Origin: Trichostrongylus colubriformis
Lineage: Eukaryota > Nematoda > Chromadorea > Rhabditida > Trichostrongylidae
Length of the DNA stretch: 64,000 nt
Assembly (NCBI GenBank): GCA_963978905.1
Contig: OZ022261.1
Span: 32,175,686 to 32,239,685 of the forward strand
Direction of reading: 5' to 3'
Under the pieces are notes generated by a model. That model searched no databases and was not told the DNA's origin. It worked only from the letters and a program-made list of their open reading frames with translations. Of this stretch, positions 11,814 through 22,700 are shown in pieces (the first letter of the stretch is position 1; each line of letters starts with the position of its first letter). The position numbers and the translations under genes are program-made.

Positions 11814-13960
11814 GTATAAATGATGAGATTGTCTCATGAGCAGGGTGAAGCCTCCGTCGAAGAATCCTCGACGGGGGGGGGGCCGTTTCTAGTGCGCTGG
11901 GAAGGGAGCGGCCTTGAGGTAGGCAGTGATCAACGGAATTTCTTTGGCTGTGGGTCCAAAATGTAAAAGGGGATATGTGATAGAACTGACAAACCGGGTT
12001 CGAACCTGAAGTGTTAATTGAACTCAATCATCATGGAAACCTTATGCATGGCGCGATCCGCAACGAAGCCAAAATATGAGTACTGAGTTTTGTCACGTTC
12101 CTATTTCTCTCATTTTGTCAGGAGTTTGGCCTCAGTGTTTCTTTGACCGTAGGCTCTTAATTCACTTGGTGAATCGCACTGGCTGGGCAGAAACCAAAGG
12201 AGGGGGGGGGGGTCGACTTGTCAAACTTTCGCTTCGCGGCGCTGTTAGCACAACTTACTGCAGTCGGTTGGAATTCCTCTCAGTTGCAGTACGCTGGTAT
12301 CGTGAGGGATTTTCAAAGATTGCAGGTTGAAAGCTTTGTAAGTTCTTATATGTTGTGATTGTTGCTGTTTCAACGGATAAAACTACAAACGACTAGCACT
12401 CGTCGCGGGCGGCTGCGCAAAAATTCGACTGATCGACCCCCACTCAAACCACAGAAATAGCGGAACCTAAAAAAAAGGGGGGGGGGGGATTTCGCTTCGC
12501 GGCGTCGTACTCGCGGAGATTACTTTTTTGGGGGAAGGGTGACCAAAGTTGGTGCCTTCTGAAAATTTTCCGCAATTATTCCGTAATTATTATACAAAGA
12601 CAAGGATATCCGTAAAAAGAATACAATAAAATCACCAATGCTTCAGTTTCCTACGAAAAGTTGCCATAAAATTGCTCACGACTACCTTGTCACCTTTAAT
12701 TCTCCACTGGATAATTCTTTTTACAAGGATCATTTGAAGCCGTGACGAACACCTAGCTGTTAAGGCCTCGTAGCAAATCATCACCTCGTAAATCCGACGC
12801 ATCTCCAAAAGAAGGACGTCTTTGTGCGAAATCACGTGGGACTTCGGCTTCGAATTCTACCGATTCTAACTCCGGTGAAAAGTTAGACAATAAGTCGAAA
12901 GTCTGCTCAATCATGTAATGATTTATGTTTTTGAAGTAGAATTTCTAGCCTCAAGCTATCCAGGAGGACTGTATCTCACATGAAATTCAAGCTTTACATT
13001 AATTTTTTTGAGCCTTATCATGAACCTCGCAGTATACCTGTCTCCAAGTAATAAGTAGCCAGTCTCGATATTATGCAGCTTTGAAATACTTCTATATTAC
13101 AAACATAATCTATACTTGTAATACGTGCGCGAAAAGCTGCTCTACCATTTAGTCATGAATGTAGTACCACAGGAATTGTAGCATTAGGTCAAGGAGAAAC
13201 CTTATGCATGGCGCGATCCACAACGAAGCCGGAGTATGTGTACTGAGTTTATTCGGTTTCTAATTCTCTCATTTTATCAGGATTTCGTCAGGGCATCACG
13301 CAAAGTTTACCGCTCCCCATGAGCGCCACTGCGGATCACCGCGCCATCATTGTTTCGCCTCCCCCGCAATTTTGCCGCGCGGCGCCGCAAATTTTGCGCG
13401 ACGTCGCGATGGGCCGCAGCTAAATCCATCGTATGCGATAACGCTGAGTCCATTCTTGAATGAACGGTTCGTTTTTGAACTTACCGTGATATCATCCTTT
13501 GTTACTTCCTAAATTGATCAATCTCTTTTCAAATAGGTTTTTTATAACAATCATTTCGTGTATTAAGTGATGATGCCGAGATACCAGAATTGCATATCAT
13601 ATATATATATACTTACTCATTTGGAATGACGTCAGAATTCTTTGCCTCTATGTAAATTAGTGGCTTCGCGGGTTCTGTTGATATACATATCTCTGATTAC
13701 ATGTTCAAGTAATTATTGATGACACTTGTAAAGTTTTATGAGTAATAGGAGATTTCCTATTTGGATATTACGGCGCACCGATAACAACCAGTGTTAATTC
13801 CCGGTGAATAACATGTTTAATTCATTGACGATTGTGCCTCATGTTCTATTTTATCACTACTTTAGTACGTTACTACACATTACAGATGTTTCAATGGGCA
13901 CTTTCTGTCGCTGGAATCATGAATAAATCTGCCTCGAATTTCAGCCACTGTTTAGCGGTT
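11814..13960. repeat. Repeat-rich intergenic region with G-runs and a duplicated block
   Basis: Holds two copies of an approximately 90-bp block (12,037-12,125 and 13,197-13,285) that share AAACCTTATGCATGGCGCGA and end at an acceptor-like TTTTRTCAG. A block at about 12,200-12,420 recurs in reverse orientation at about 52,330-52,610. Three runs of 10-12 G lie at 11,873, 12,202 and 12,477. A short AT dinucleotide run lies near 13,600. No gene is supported here. Confidence 0.6.
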
Positions 13961-14011
13961 TCCATTCAATCGAGACAATTATAATTTGTAGATTCTTTGT
14001 CATTTTTTGTC

Positions 14012-17000
14012 ATGACTGCATCTCGACAAATTCTACCGATACAGCTCAACTCTGTGAATTCTATGTAAGTTTTGAAGTCTGGTGAGTGTAGGAAACTGGT
14101 GTGGTGCACGGAGGCAGTAGGCAGGTGCTTCCAACCAACAACATCACATAGTTTAATTTATCAAAAAGATCATCGAAAGATCCATGTTCTCCTGCACTGT
14201 AATTGTATCACCTCACCAGGTGAGCTTCGCGATCTACATCGCGTTACGGGGTACCGGTGCGAAGAGGGCTGTGAGCAAAATGATGTAAACAGAAATTGCA
14301 CAGCAACGCGGTTTGACGAAAACCTATAGATTTTACATTTGTGGTGCGGGTTGGCCATTCACAGCCTTTACTACAAAGGCTTTCAATCAATATCGATCGG
14401 TGATGCATGATGTTGTAGAAATTTAAATTCCGTGAGGGCACTTAATCAATAACACGGTCCATAAGCTGCTTCGACCCTTCTGCACAAAAATGCGATTTTT
14501 TCAATCAGCATCGTAGCGAAAGCTCCACCTAACGTTATCATTTAGCACTATTCTTGTCACTTAAGTTGTTACGCAACATTTCGGTTTTTCCGCAGCTTCT
14601 AGACCGCTCTAGAGAAAAATTATGATGTTTCATGAGTGAACACGACTTCGATTGCTTGCTCCGCCCACCGTGCGCGGATCGCCAACCGCTTCGAGTTTGC
14701 TGAATACAGCTCAGATCTCGCTGACCACCACCGATTTTTCGCAGTCTCTAGACTGCTCTGGAGCCGGGTTATGAACATTTGTGGTTAGTACCGCACACTA
14801 GGAGCACGCTCCGACCATGAATGAGTGTTTACCTTAATTGCTACATATACCCTGATCTCATCTTGATCCACCTTTTCCTGATGTCCGGGCACTTATGAGA
14901 CGAATAACAGAATTTTGGCATTGATCTGAGGACAATGCAGCGCACGCCCCGCCTACAGTGGGCGGAATCCCATATGGTCCGTGTGCGCTCTGTACATCTT
15001 TTACCATGCCCCTTCAAACACACACTTGACCTGATCCTTCCCCGTTTGTTTTTCTGGTGAAACTGAGAATTGGGAGGACAAACAAACATCCGTACAAACA
15101 CACCAAACTCTTGGTTCATATATAGGTCATGTTCGGCTGATCGAATGCTACTTATTGATAACTGTAAGGTTGAGAAATTATAGTTACGTAGACGAGCATC
15201 GGACATTTACACTTTCCCCTTCCCAGAGAGGATAGTGGTGAGAATAATCAAACACCACGAATTTGAAAAGAAAATGACTCACAAAACGAAGAGCTGGTAG
15301 GTAAGATGATTCAGTATCACGTCTCTGCTGCGTATGACCGCCACCTATCCCACAGTTGCATGGCTCCGATCAATACGTTATTGATGCAGTGATAACGTAA
15401 ACACGCTCGCACACAGGAGCAATGGCTACAGTATCGCCGTCTAACATATGTAACGGTTGATATTGATACGGTGGATATTAGATCACCCTCCACAAAACAC
15501 CATCAGAAAGTGCACGTGGTAAGGAACTATTGGGTTGAGGAATAGGTTCCCGCGGTTTTCTTTAACCCCGTTTTTCACATTGTTTCCTTTATCTTTCGAC
15601 AAAACTTATACACGTTGTCGATAGAGCTTTTTTTGCTCTACAAAATGCTACTATCGGTTTTTCGATTCCTTCGACCACCTAATACTTATGAGGTTTGGAA
15701 ATGAAGTAAGCTGAAGGCGAAAATTGGCACTCTTGACACCTCATCTTCCTAGTCCACCATCGAAATCAAAAAATGCATGTGTATAAGTTTTCGATAGAGC
15801 TTTTCCAGCTCTACAGAATGGCACTACCTTTTCTCCAAATCGCTCAACTTTTCGCTGTTTTTAAGGCTCACAAAGGTTGTACTCGCAAAAGTATGCACTT
15901 TCGTTATCTCCTCTTTATCGCCTATCATCGAGAGTGCAGAGAATGAGCATATATGTATTCGATAGGACTTTCTTCGCTCTACAAGATGATACCACTATTC
16001 CTTTGTATCCTGTCATATTTTAGCATGTAGGGATTTGCTTGCACCTGTTTTTCAATTCAAAATTGTGTGATGAAAATGAATTTTCTTGGCAAAGTGTCCT
16101 GTATATTTCGATAGAGCTCTTTCCGCTCTACAAGATATTGTTCAAGGTTTTCGTTCGAACTGAATTTCGACATTTTTTGATCATTTAAAAGTGGACGAAA
16201 TCTAGCATTTTTGACACCATATGATGAAAATGCTCGATTTCGTCGACTTTTAAATGATCAAAAAATGGCGAAATTCAGTTCGAACGAAAACCGTGAAAAC
16301 TATCTTGTAGAGCGAAACGAGCTCTATCGAAAAATACAAAACACTCTGCCAAGAAAATTCATTTTCATTATGCAATTTTGAGTTGAGAAACAGGTGGAAA
16401 CTTATTCCTACATGCTAAAATTTGAGAGTATACGAAAGAATACTGGTATCATCTTGTAGAGCAAAAAAAGCTCTTACGATTGCATACCTGGACGTTCTCT
16501 TCGATCTCGATGGTAGGCGAGGAAGAGGAGATAACGAAAGTGCATACTTTTGCGAGTACTGCATTTGTGAGTGTTAAAAACAGCAAAAAGTCGAGCGATT
16601 TGAGTAATAAGTAGTACCATTCTGTCGGACTGAAAAAGCTCTATGGAAACATGTACACAGCATTTTTTGATCTCGATGGTGGACTAGGAAGATGAGGTGT
16701 CGAAAGTGCCAATTTTCGCCTTCAGCTTACTTCATTTCCAAACCTCATAAGTATTAGGTAGTCGAAGGAATCGAAAAACCGATAGTAGCATTTTGTTGAG
16801 CAAAAAAAGCCCTATCGATAACGTCTATAAACTTTGACGAAAGATGAAGGAAACAATGTGAAAAACGGGGTTGAAGAAAACCGCGGGAACTTATTCCTCA
16901 ACCCAATACAATTTTCACTCACAGTTTTTTTGTGCTGGAGTTTAAAGTTCCTTTCAGGCCTGGGAGCAGGCTTAGGTTTGAGGATGAATATTGCTGCGCA

Positions 17001-17141
17001 AATCCCATTTTATATCCGGGTATGTCCTGCAATATGCTGGCTGGTAATGAGAAACGTTCATATGAACCGTCAAGGAATGTTGTGATTGATATTATGCTCG
17101 ACGTTATTCGTCAGAATGATTTAATGTTGTTGTCTTGGTGA
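14012..17141 (+). CDS. Possible two-exon gene or gene fragment
   Basis: The second exon, 16958-17141, follows CCTTTCAG and is open for 61 codons to TGA. It reads PGSRLRFEDEYCCANPILYP and ends NDLMLLSW. A possible upstream exon, 14012-14064, starts at ATG (MTASRQILPIQ) and ends at ATGTAAGT in phase 2, which matches the phase of the second exon. A 1.38-kb fold-back transposon at 15,530-16,906 would then sit in the intron and end only 51 bases before the acceptor. The exon pairing is inference. I do not recognise the product. Confidence 0.3.
14592..14774 (+). repeat. Direct repeat, about 37 bp, copies 145 bp apart
   Basis: CGCAGCTTCTAGACCGCTCT at 14,593 recurs as CGCAGTCTCTAGACTGCTCT at about 14,738, both followed by a TTATGA motif. 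The sequence between them is GC-rich. Origin unknown. Confidence 0.6.
15530..16906. mobile_element. 1,377-bp fold-back, mariner-like non-autonomous element
   Basis: Ends are TTGGGTTGAGGAATAGG and its complement, flanked by TA on both sides. The arms, each about 660 bp, are close to complementary over their full length with a centre near 16,215. This would fold into one long hairpin. Within the arms a short hairpin, CGATAGAGC-loop-GCTCTACA, recurs at 15,619, 15,792, 15,960 and 16,109, and as complements at 16,306, 16,454, 16,623 and 16,794. No transposase frame is present. The TTGGGTTG terminus and TA target duplication fit the Tc1/mariner superfamily; mobilisation in trans is inference. Confidence 0.9.
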
Positions 17142-17872
17142 CCATTTGTGCGTTTCTTTTCGAGAGCAGTTAATCCCGGACCGATCTCATGCAAAAGCTC
17201 AGCGAATCACTCCGAACACCAAATAGATTAGCGAATAAAACAGCTCGGACTTTCAACTGTTGGAGACCGCTTTATACGAATATGTCTCTTGGAAATTGTG
17301 AAAGTTGTTGATTACTAAACAAATCAAAGACGAAAGGTCGTGGAGGTCCAGGCTGCAACGTTTTGACAAACACTGTTTTTTGCTCTTTCTAATGGTCGTA
17401 ACTGTAAAATTTGCTCTATTGCTTGAGCTCTTCTCATAGTACTTTTCTGGCCGCGTGCAGCGTGCGACGCGGTGCGTGCGAGCTAGGAGCACCGTGTGTT
17501 CATAATTGGGTCCTGAAGCTATTATACGGCACCTACCTACGGCGCCCATCGTACTACCGTGTGATGGCTGTGGGTCCCAACTACAAATAGCGTCCTTGTT
17601 CATTGGATCGGACACCTCATGCCGCGGTAACATGTCCTCACAAAAGGGTACATACCTATCCCATAACTTCTATTAGAGACGCAAATACTACAGTGAGAAG
17701 GGGGGAGGGCCCACCATAACTCCCATTAGAGACGCTAATACCACAGTTAGGGGAAGGGAAGAGGACCCACTAGAAGTCACCTTGGTCACATCACCAAACT
17801 TTATGTGACATGTGTAACGTGTGAGTTCGTGCAGAGCCACGAGATATTGCTGATTTTCTCCGCAGCACGGCA
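17142..17872. repeat. Repeat remnants, no supported gene
   Basis: A GC-rich palindromic remnant at about 17,450-17,545 (GCGTGCGACGCGGTGCGTGC) resembles blocks at 27,490 and 57,350. An imperfect tandem repeat lies at 17,660-17,770, with units containing ATTAGAGACGCWAATACYAC. Minus-strand frame 17,253-17,633 overlaps these repeats and is not called. Confidence 0.5.
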
Positions 17873-18892
17873 GTTTTTTTATTCCCTATTTTTCACATTT
17901 TTCCTTCAGCTTTGGACGGAGCTTATGCATGTTTTCATAGAGCTTTTTCTGGTCTACAGACCGCTACTAACTGTTTTTCAATTCCTTCGATTGCCTGATA
18001 TTTATGAGGTTTGGAAAAGAAGTACGCCGAAGGCAAAAATTGGCACTCCTGAACTTCATCTTCCTTGTCTGCCATCGAGATCAAAAAATGTATGCGTATA
18101 TGTTATCAGTAGAGCTCTTTCAGCTCCACAAAGCGGTTTCATTTGTTTTGATCGTTTGATTGTCTGTGATTTTTAGGGTTTAAAGTGAAGTAATTTGTAG
18201 GAAAAAATCTGCACTTTTGGCGCACCGAGGTCCAAAAAGCTGACGTTTTCCTTGTCAGATGAAGTGAAATGAGGGAAAAAACATCCCTGAGCAATCTGCT
18301 ATTATAATTTGAGGGGTTTCTTGTACGGTAAATGTGTTTGGTGTGATTTCGTTTTTTTTTTTTGCAAAAAAAGCGCGGGTGGGCTTTTATTGAATACACC
18401 ATTTATAAGCCTCAGGAGTATCAAGCTGTGGAAGTATTCGAAAGACTAATAGAATCATCTTGTAGAGCGAAAAAGCTCTATCAAATGTATATATAAACAT
18501 TTTTTTTCAATCTCGATGGTGGGAGAGGAAAAGATGGTACCGAAAAAGCACTTTTTTTTACTGAGTGCTGCATTTGTGAGTCTTAAACACAGCAAAAAGC
18601 TGAGCGATTTAAATAAAAGGTGATACCATTTTTTAGAGCCGAAGAAGCTCTATCGAAAACATATGCTCATATATTTTTTGGTCTCTATAGCAGACGAGGA
18701 AGATGAAGTGTTGGTAGTGCCAATTTTCGCCTTCAGCTTACTTCATTTCCAAACCTTATAAATATGAGGCAATCGATGGAATCGAAAAACAGATAGTAGC
18801 GTTCTGTAGAGGAGAAAAAGCTCTATCGAAACGTGCATAAGCTTCGTCTGAAGCTGAAGGGGGCGATGTTGGGAACTTATTCCTCAATCCAA
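17873..18892. mobile_element. Second copy of the hairpin-array mariner-like element, 5' truncated
   Basis: Shares with the 15,530 element the blocks TTTATGAGGTTTGGAAA, GGCAAAAATTGGCACTC and the repeated AGAGC/GCTCT mini-hairpins. It ends at CTTATTCCTCAATCCAA followed by TA. The left terminus is missing or diverged. The centre differs from the first copy and includes a T-rich stretch near 18,350. Frames on both strands are by-products. Confidence 0.8.
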
Positions 18893-18984
18893 TATTTTAA
18901 CGTGTGTAGATAAAGTTTGTAATGCAAGTGCAAAAAATGGCTCTGAAAATCCTCCACCTAATCATCCATGGTAAATTACCGAAA

Positions 18985-19110
18985 AACAGTGGACTTTTGT
19001 AGAGCAGAACAAGCTCTATCGAAAACATATATAAGCTTCGTCGAAAGCTGAGGGGAACAGTGTGAAAAACAGAGAGCAAAAAAACCGCGGGAATTTAATC
19101 CTCAACCCAA
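18985..19110. mobile_element. Right-end fragment of the same mariner-like family
   Basis: Contains one AGAGC/GCTCT mini-hairpin, the GTGTGAAAAACAGAG block and the terminus CCGCGGGAATTTAATCCTCAACCCAA, followed by TA. Only the terminal part is present. Confidence 0.8.
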
Positions 19111-19198
19111 TAAAACCAGCATTTGTGAAAGTAATCCAGTTGGCAGCCTTGTAGCGGGCACATGTCTCTGGAAAAAAATAATGCGATATCATGACCAC

Positions 19199-19395
19199 TC
19201 AGGTCACGTTCATACTTTGCGTTGCCGGTAAGAGGGCGTGGCTGCGTGTCTTCCTGTGCCATCCTGTCTCGTTGCCTGCGTCGTCTCAGCACCACCCCGT
19301 GCCACTCTGCCTTGCTGCCCGTGAATGCAATCACACTTTGCCGGCTCAAGGTATGAACGCGGCCTACGCGCCATTTGAGAAAGCGTTGCTTCGCC
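19199..19395. repeat. GC-rich palindromic repeat, family 2 copy A
   Basis: Begins GTCACGTTCATACTTTGC and ends with near-complement CAAGGTATGAACGCG. A related copy lies at about 37,195-37,375 (GCCACGTTCATACTTAGC to GCAAAGTATGAGCGCGAC). Probably a small non-autonomous DNA element. Confidence 0.65.
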
Positions 19396-19454
19396 TCTAG
19401 GCTAGGGACAGATAGCATCTACAGCGCGATGCCCCACTTCAGTGTGACGCATTG

Positions 19455-19710
19455 ACGCGGTGGTCGGAGACGCATTGTAGGAACAGAAGGTTACGTAAAC
19501 AGTCCTACTCTCCGCTCCCAACGGCGGCGGAAGACGGGACGAGGCTTTTACACGGAGGCCCCGCCCACTGGGACCGCACTTTGTGGTGCTGTATCTCAGC
19601 CGGATTCACATTTTTTCGCGTGAAATTTTGCATGAGGCCAACATTAGGCAAATACAACATAAATACATGGGTAACACAAAAACTCATTTTCCGTGGACGA
19701 TTCCTTTAAG
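19455..19710. repeat. GC-rich palindromic MITE, family 1 copy B
   Basis: Same family as the 1,184 element: GTTACGTAAACAGTCCTACT, GGCGGCGGAAGACGGG, AATACAACATAAATACATGG and the right end CCGTGGACGATTCCTTTAAG. The left arm is degraded. Confidence 0.7.
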
Positions 19711-22700
19711 TGTCTTTTTGAGGAGGAGAACGCTGAAAATAGTTGCAAATCTGCATACTAGCCTGCCAGAAGTGCTCATGGTGGGACATACCCAGAGGAC
19801 TTCAAGCGGTGACTTTTTTTGCGTAGTGCGTAAGTGATCTAATACGTCATCAGTGACGAACGACAAATTACGTCCATTGAGATAACGACTTGTCCTTGAG
19901 AACTGAACCACCACAAGACGTTCCACTGAGGATCTCACCACTCCATTACCAAGGGCGCCTGTGACGTAAAACTGTGGGCTTTCGTCGTGAGGCTGGCTAC
20001 ATACCATTTCCACTTTTAGCATAGAATCCCTTCATCAGAAACGTTTGCCAAGTCCTCACTTTCTTCTGGATGATTTCCTGTAACGACTGAACAGCTGCCT
20101 CAACGCATTCAAACGAGGCTAATTATGTTAGAAATATTCACTGCAAGGCGTTCATTTTCTGCATGCTTCTTGTCGTTCATGTTGGACTTTGCAGCTCATC
20201 AGAAGATATTTCTGGTTTTATCTGGTTGTCTCTTCATTGACCGGAAATCCCCAACAACACTGAATACTCAGCAAATTAGGGCACTTGCAATTGCCCACCC
20301 GTTACGGATTTCAACGTCGTTATAGCTTCCAAAAGAATCCTATTCAAATTCGATTTACAAAGGGCATCTGTAGCTTTCGTTGCAGCCTTGTTTTTACTTA
20401 GAATTGATTGAAGTTATGACCTTTCACCATTTGAAGGTACTGTATGTTAATTGTTTATGCAAACCATTTTTTGTGCTGTTACTCCTGCTGATCAGGCGTA
20501 AAAGCAGCAGCAATCACGCACACCATCCGTACCTTTCATGATCGCGTTTAAAGCATCCTCTACGAAGAATGCAAGACCTAATTTTCACAAAAAGTGTAAA
20601 AAGCACTGATTTCTCAAAAATTGGACAAGGAGACATACAGTAGCGCTCAAAAGTATTCGGCCAAACACTTTTTTGTCATAACTTTTTTTCTACTTGACCA
20701 AATTTGACAAAATTTCAATATGTTGTGCCTGAACCTATTGTCAACATTTCCTTCTACTTGAGTGCCGCTTGACTCTTTTAATGGTTTTTTACAAGAATTT
20801 ACTACAAAACCACCGAAATAAAAGAAAAAGGCTTGGTCAGGGAAAACAGCTTTCTTTACAAAAACAAAACGAGCAAGCTCCAGAAAACATAATATTTTGT
20901 AGAAAGACTTTGATGACAGCGGCACCGCGGGACGATTTAGGGATGGCGCTTCAAAAGCAAAAAATTGCATTTAACCACGTAACTACACCGTTGAGCTCCA
21001 AAATAGTACATTTAGTATGTAGTGTCTCCAAGTACAATATACTGAAATTTCTCTTAGATCCGTCCAGTCGCAAAAAAGTTACAAGGGAAAAACCCAAGTA
21101 AACAACCACTTGGCCGAATACTTTTAAGCGTTACTGTAGCTTGTTTGGATTCCCACCGTGAAACTTTTATAAACTTTTTTTCCGTTGGGAAATTTATCGT
21201 TGAAGTTTTGGCTTAGTATATCACATGAAGGCTACGCTTGTTTTTCCCATGTTTAAGTAGATTTAAAAGATTTATGGTCCGACGAAGGTATCCTTCAGAT
21301 CCAATACTGCGCAGCTGTTCCAGTAACTCTTACGATTATATTATACAATCGCTTTTTTCTCTGAAGAAGTAGGAGGTCCGCATTTCAGCAAAATTCGAAG
21401 TAAAGTATAAGTTTCTAGTATAATGAATTATCGCTATTTAACAGAAAGAATGTCATGTATTTCCGTCAAGTCAGAGTGAATTATTTAGCGCATAAGCTGG
21501 AGTCGTTGTGGTAGGGTCCAAACTTGGAGTAGTTTCCATTCAGAATAAGCCTAACATTCTCCAAGGTTTTCTGTTGAGGAAGGTATGATTGAAAGAACAG
21601 AAGTATTAACCTAAATCAAATTGCTCGCCACATGACTTCAGTAGCGGCCACCCACTATCAAAATATCTGCATTCTCGGGTAGAAGTAAAAAATTCGCAGC
21701 TCACACTGAAGCCTTCTTGTACGCTTTTTTGTCGTTCTACAAGCAACCGTATACCTCACCGCTGTGAGGTGATCTGGTTGACTAAGGACGGCCCACTTTT
21801 TCCTTTACCTCTTCAGCTCACAAGATACACTATTACCTTTTTGATCGTAATAACAGGCTTAAGGCTGTAGTAATACCATGCGAAATGCCATTGTGATTGC
21901 ATGCGTCGTCGTGCACATTCTCATTTGAGCGTGCTATTTTCCCTCCGTGACGTATGGCCAGTGCCTTGTGAAAGACCAGTCCCTCAATGCTCACGCGATT
22001 ATTGGAGGTGCAACCTCAGCTTAATCTGATGCCACTGTCTCTAGTCCTCTCATATCATAGTCGGCCTTGGAAGTATAATAGAATTGCTAAGGGCTCAGTG
22101 AACACGAGTGCAGAAGTTTGCCCTCTCATGTATATCGACGGCTCAAAGGCAGCATTAGGGGAAATTCGGACGAAAAGTAAAAGAAGTAGTGGATGCGAAA
22201 GTCGAGATACCTAGTAACAGGACAGTGGAGAAAAAACGGATGGAAATGGCCAAACCCGAGAAACAGGACCCCCTTCTCTAGTTGATCCTCAACGCGGACG
22301 ACATTCCCATCAAGAGATGCGTAATGCGAAAGAGATTCCCATCGGCATGTCGCCAATAAACACCGCTGCAGTGCCTTCGGTCTCACCGCATATCCTTGGC
22401 CGATATCATCGTAGCCAACCAGGAATCACGTCACTTGGAGGCGGGGTCGATCATCCAAAGGCGGCAGCTCTTATCCGTTGCGCCGTTTCTATAGCTCGGA
22501 GGCGCCTTTTTCAGCGGGATATCGCCACAGATAGCTTTCAGGGATTTTTCGATAACCACATTACCCCTAATGCTGTCTCTAAACGGCCGGTCAACCGGTG
22601 ATTTAAACGGTTGGTTAGCCGGTGATTCCTCCTTAACACTCCTATTAGTATTTCCGCCGACATGCCAGACACCCTTACGGTTCTATCGGTATCTGTTTCG

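Noticed and set aside
15530..16906. CRISPR-like array of repeated hairpins
   Set aside because: The repeats are short, diverged and part of an inverted-repeat transposon in a eukaryotic context; spacers are not unique units of constant length.
20769..21101. 110-codon frame inside the 499-bp MITE
   Set aside because: No DDE-type motifs or helix-turn-helix resemblance, and the frame is symmetric with the minus strand.
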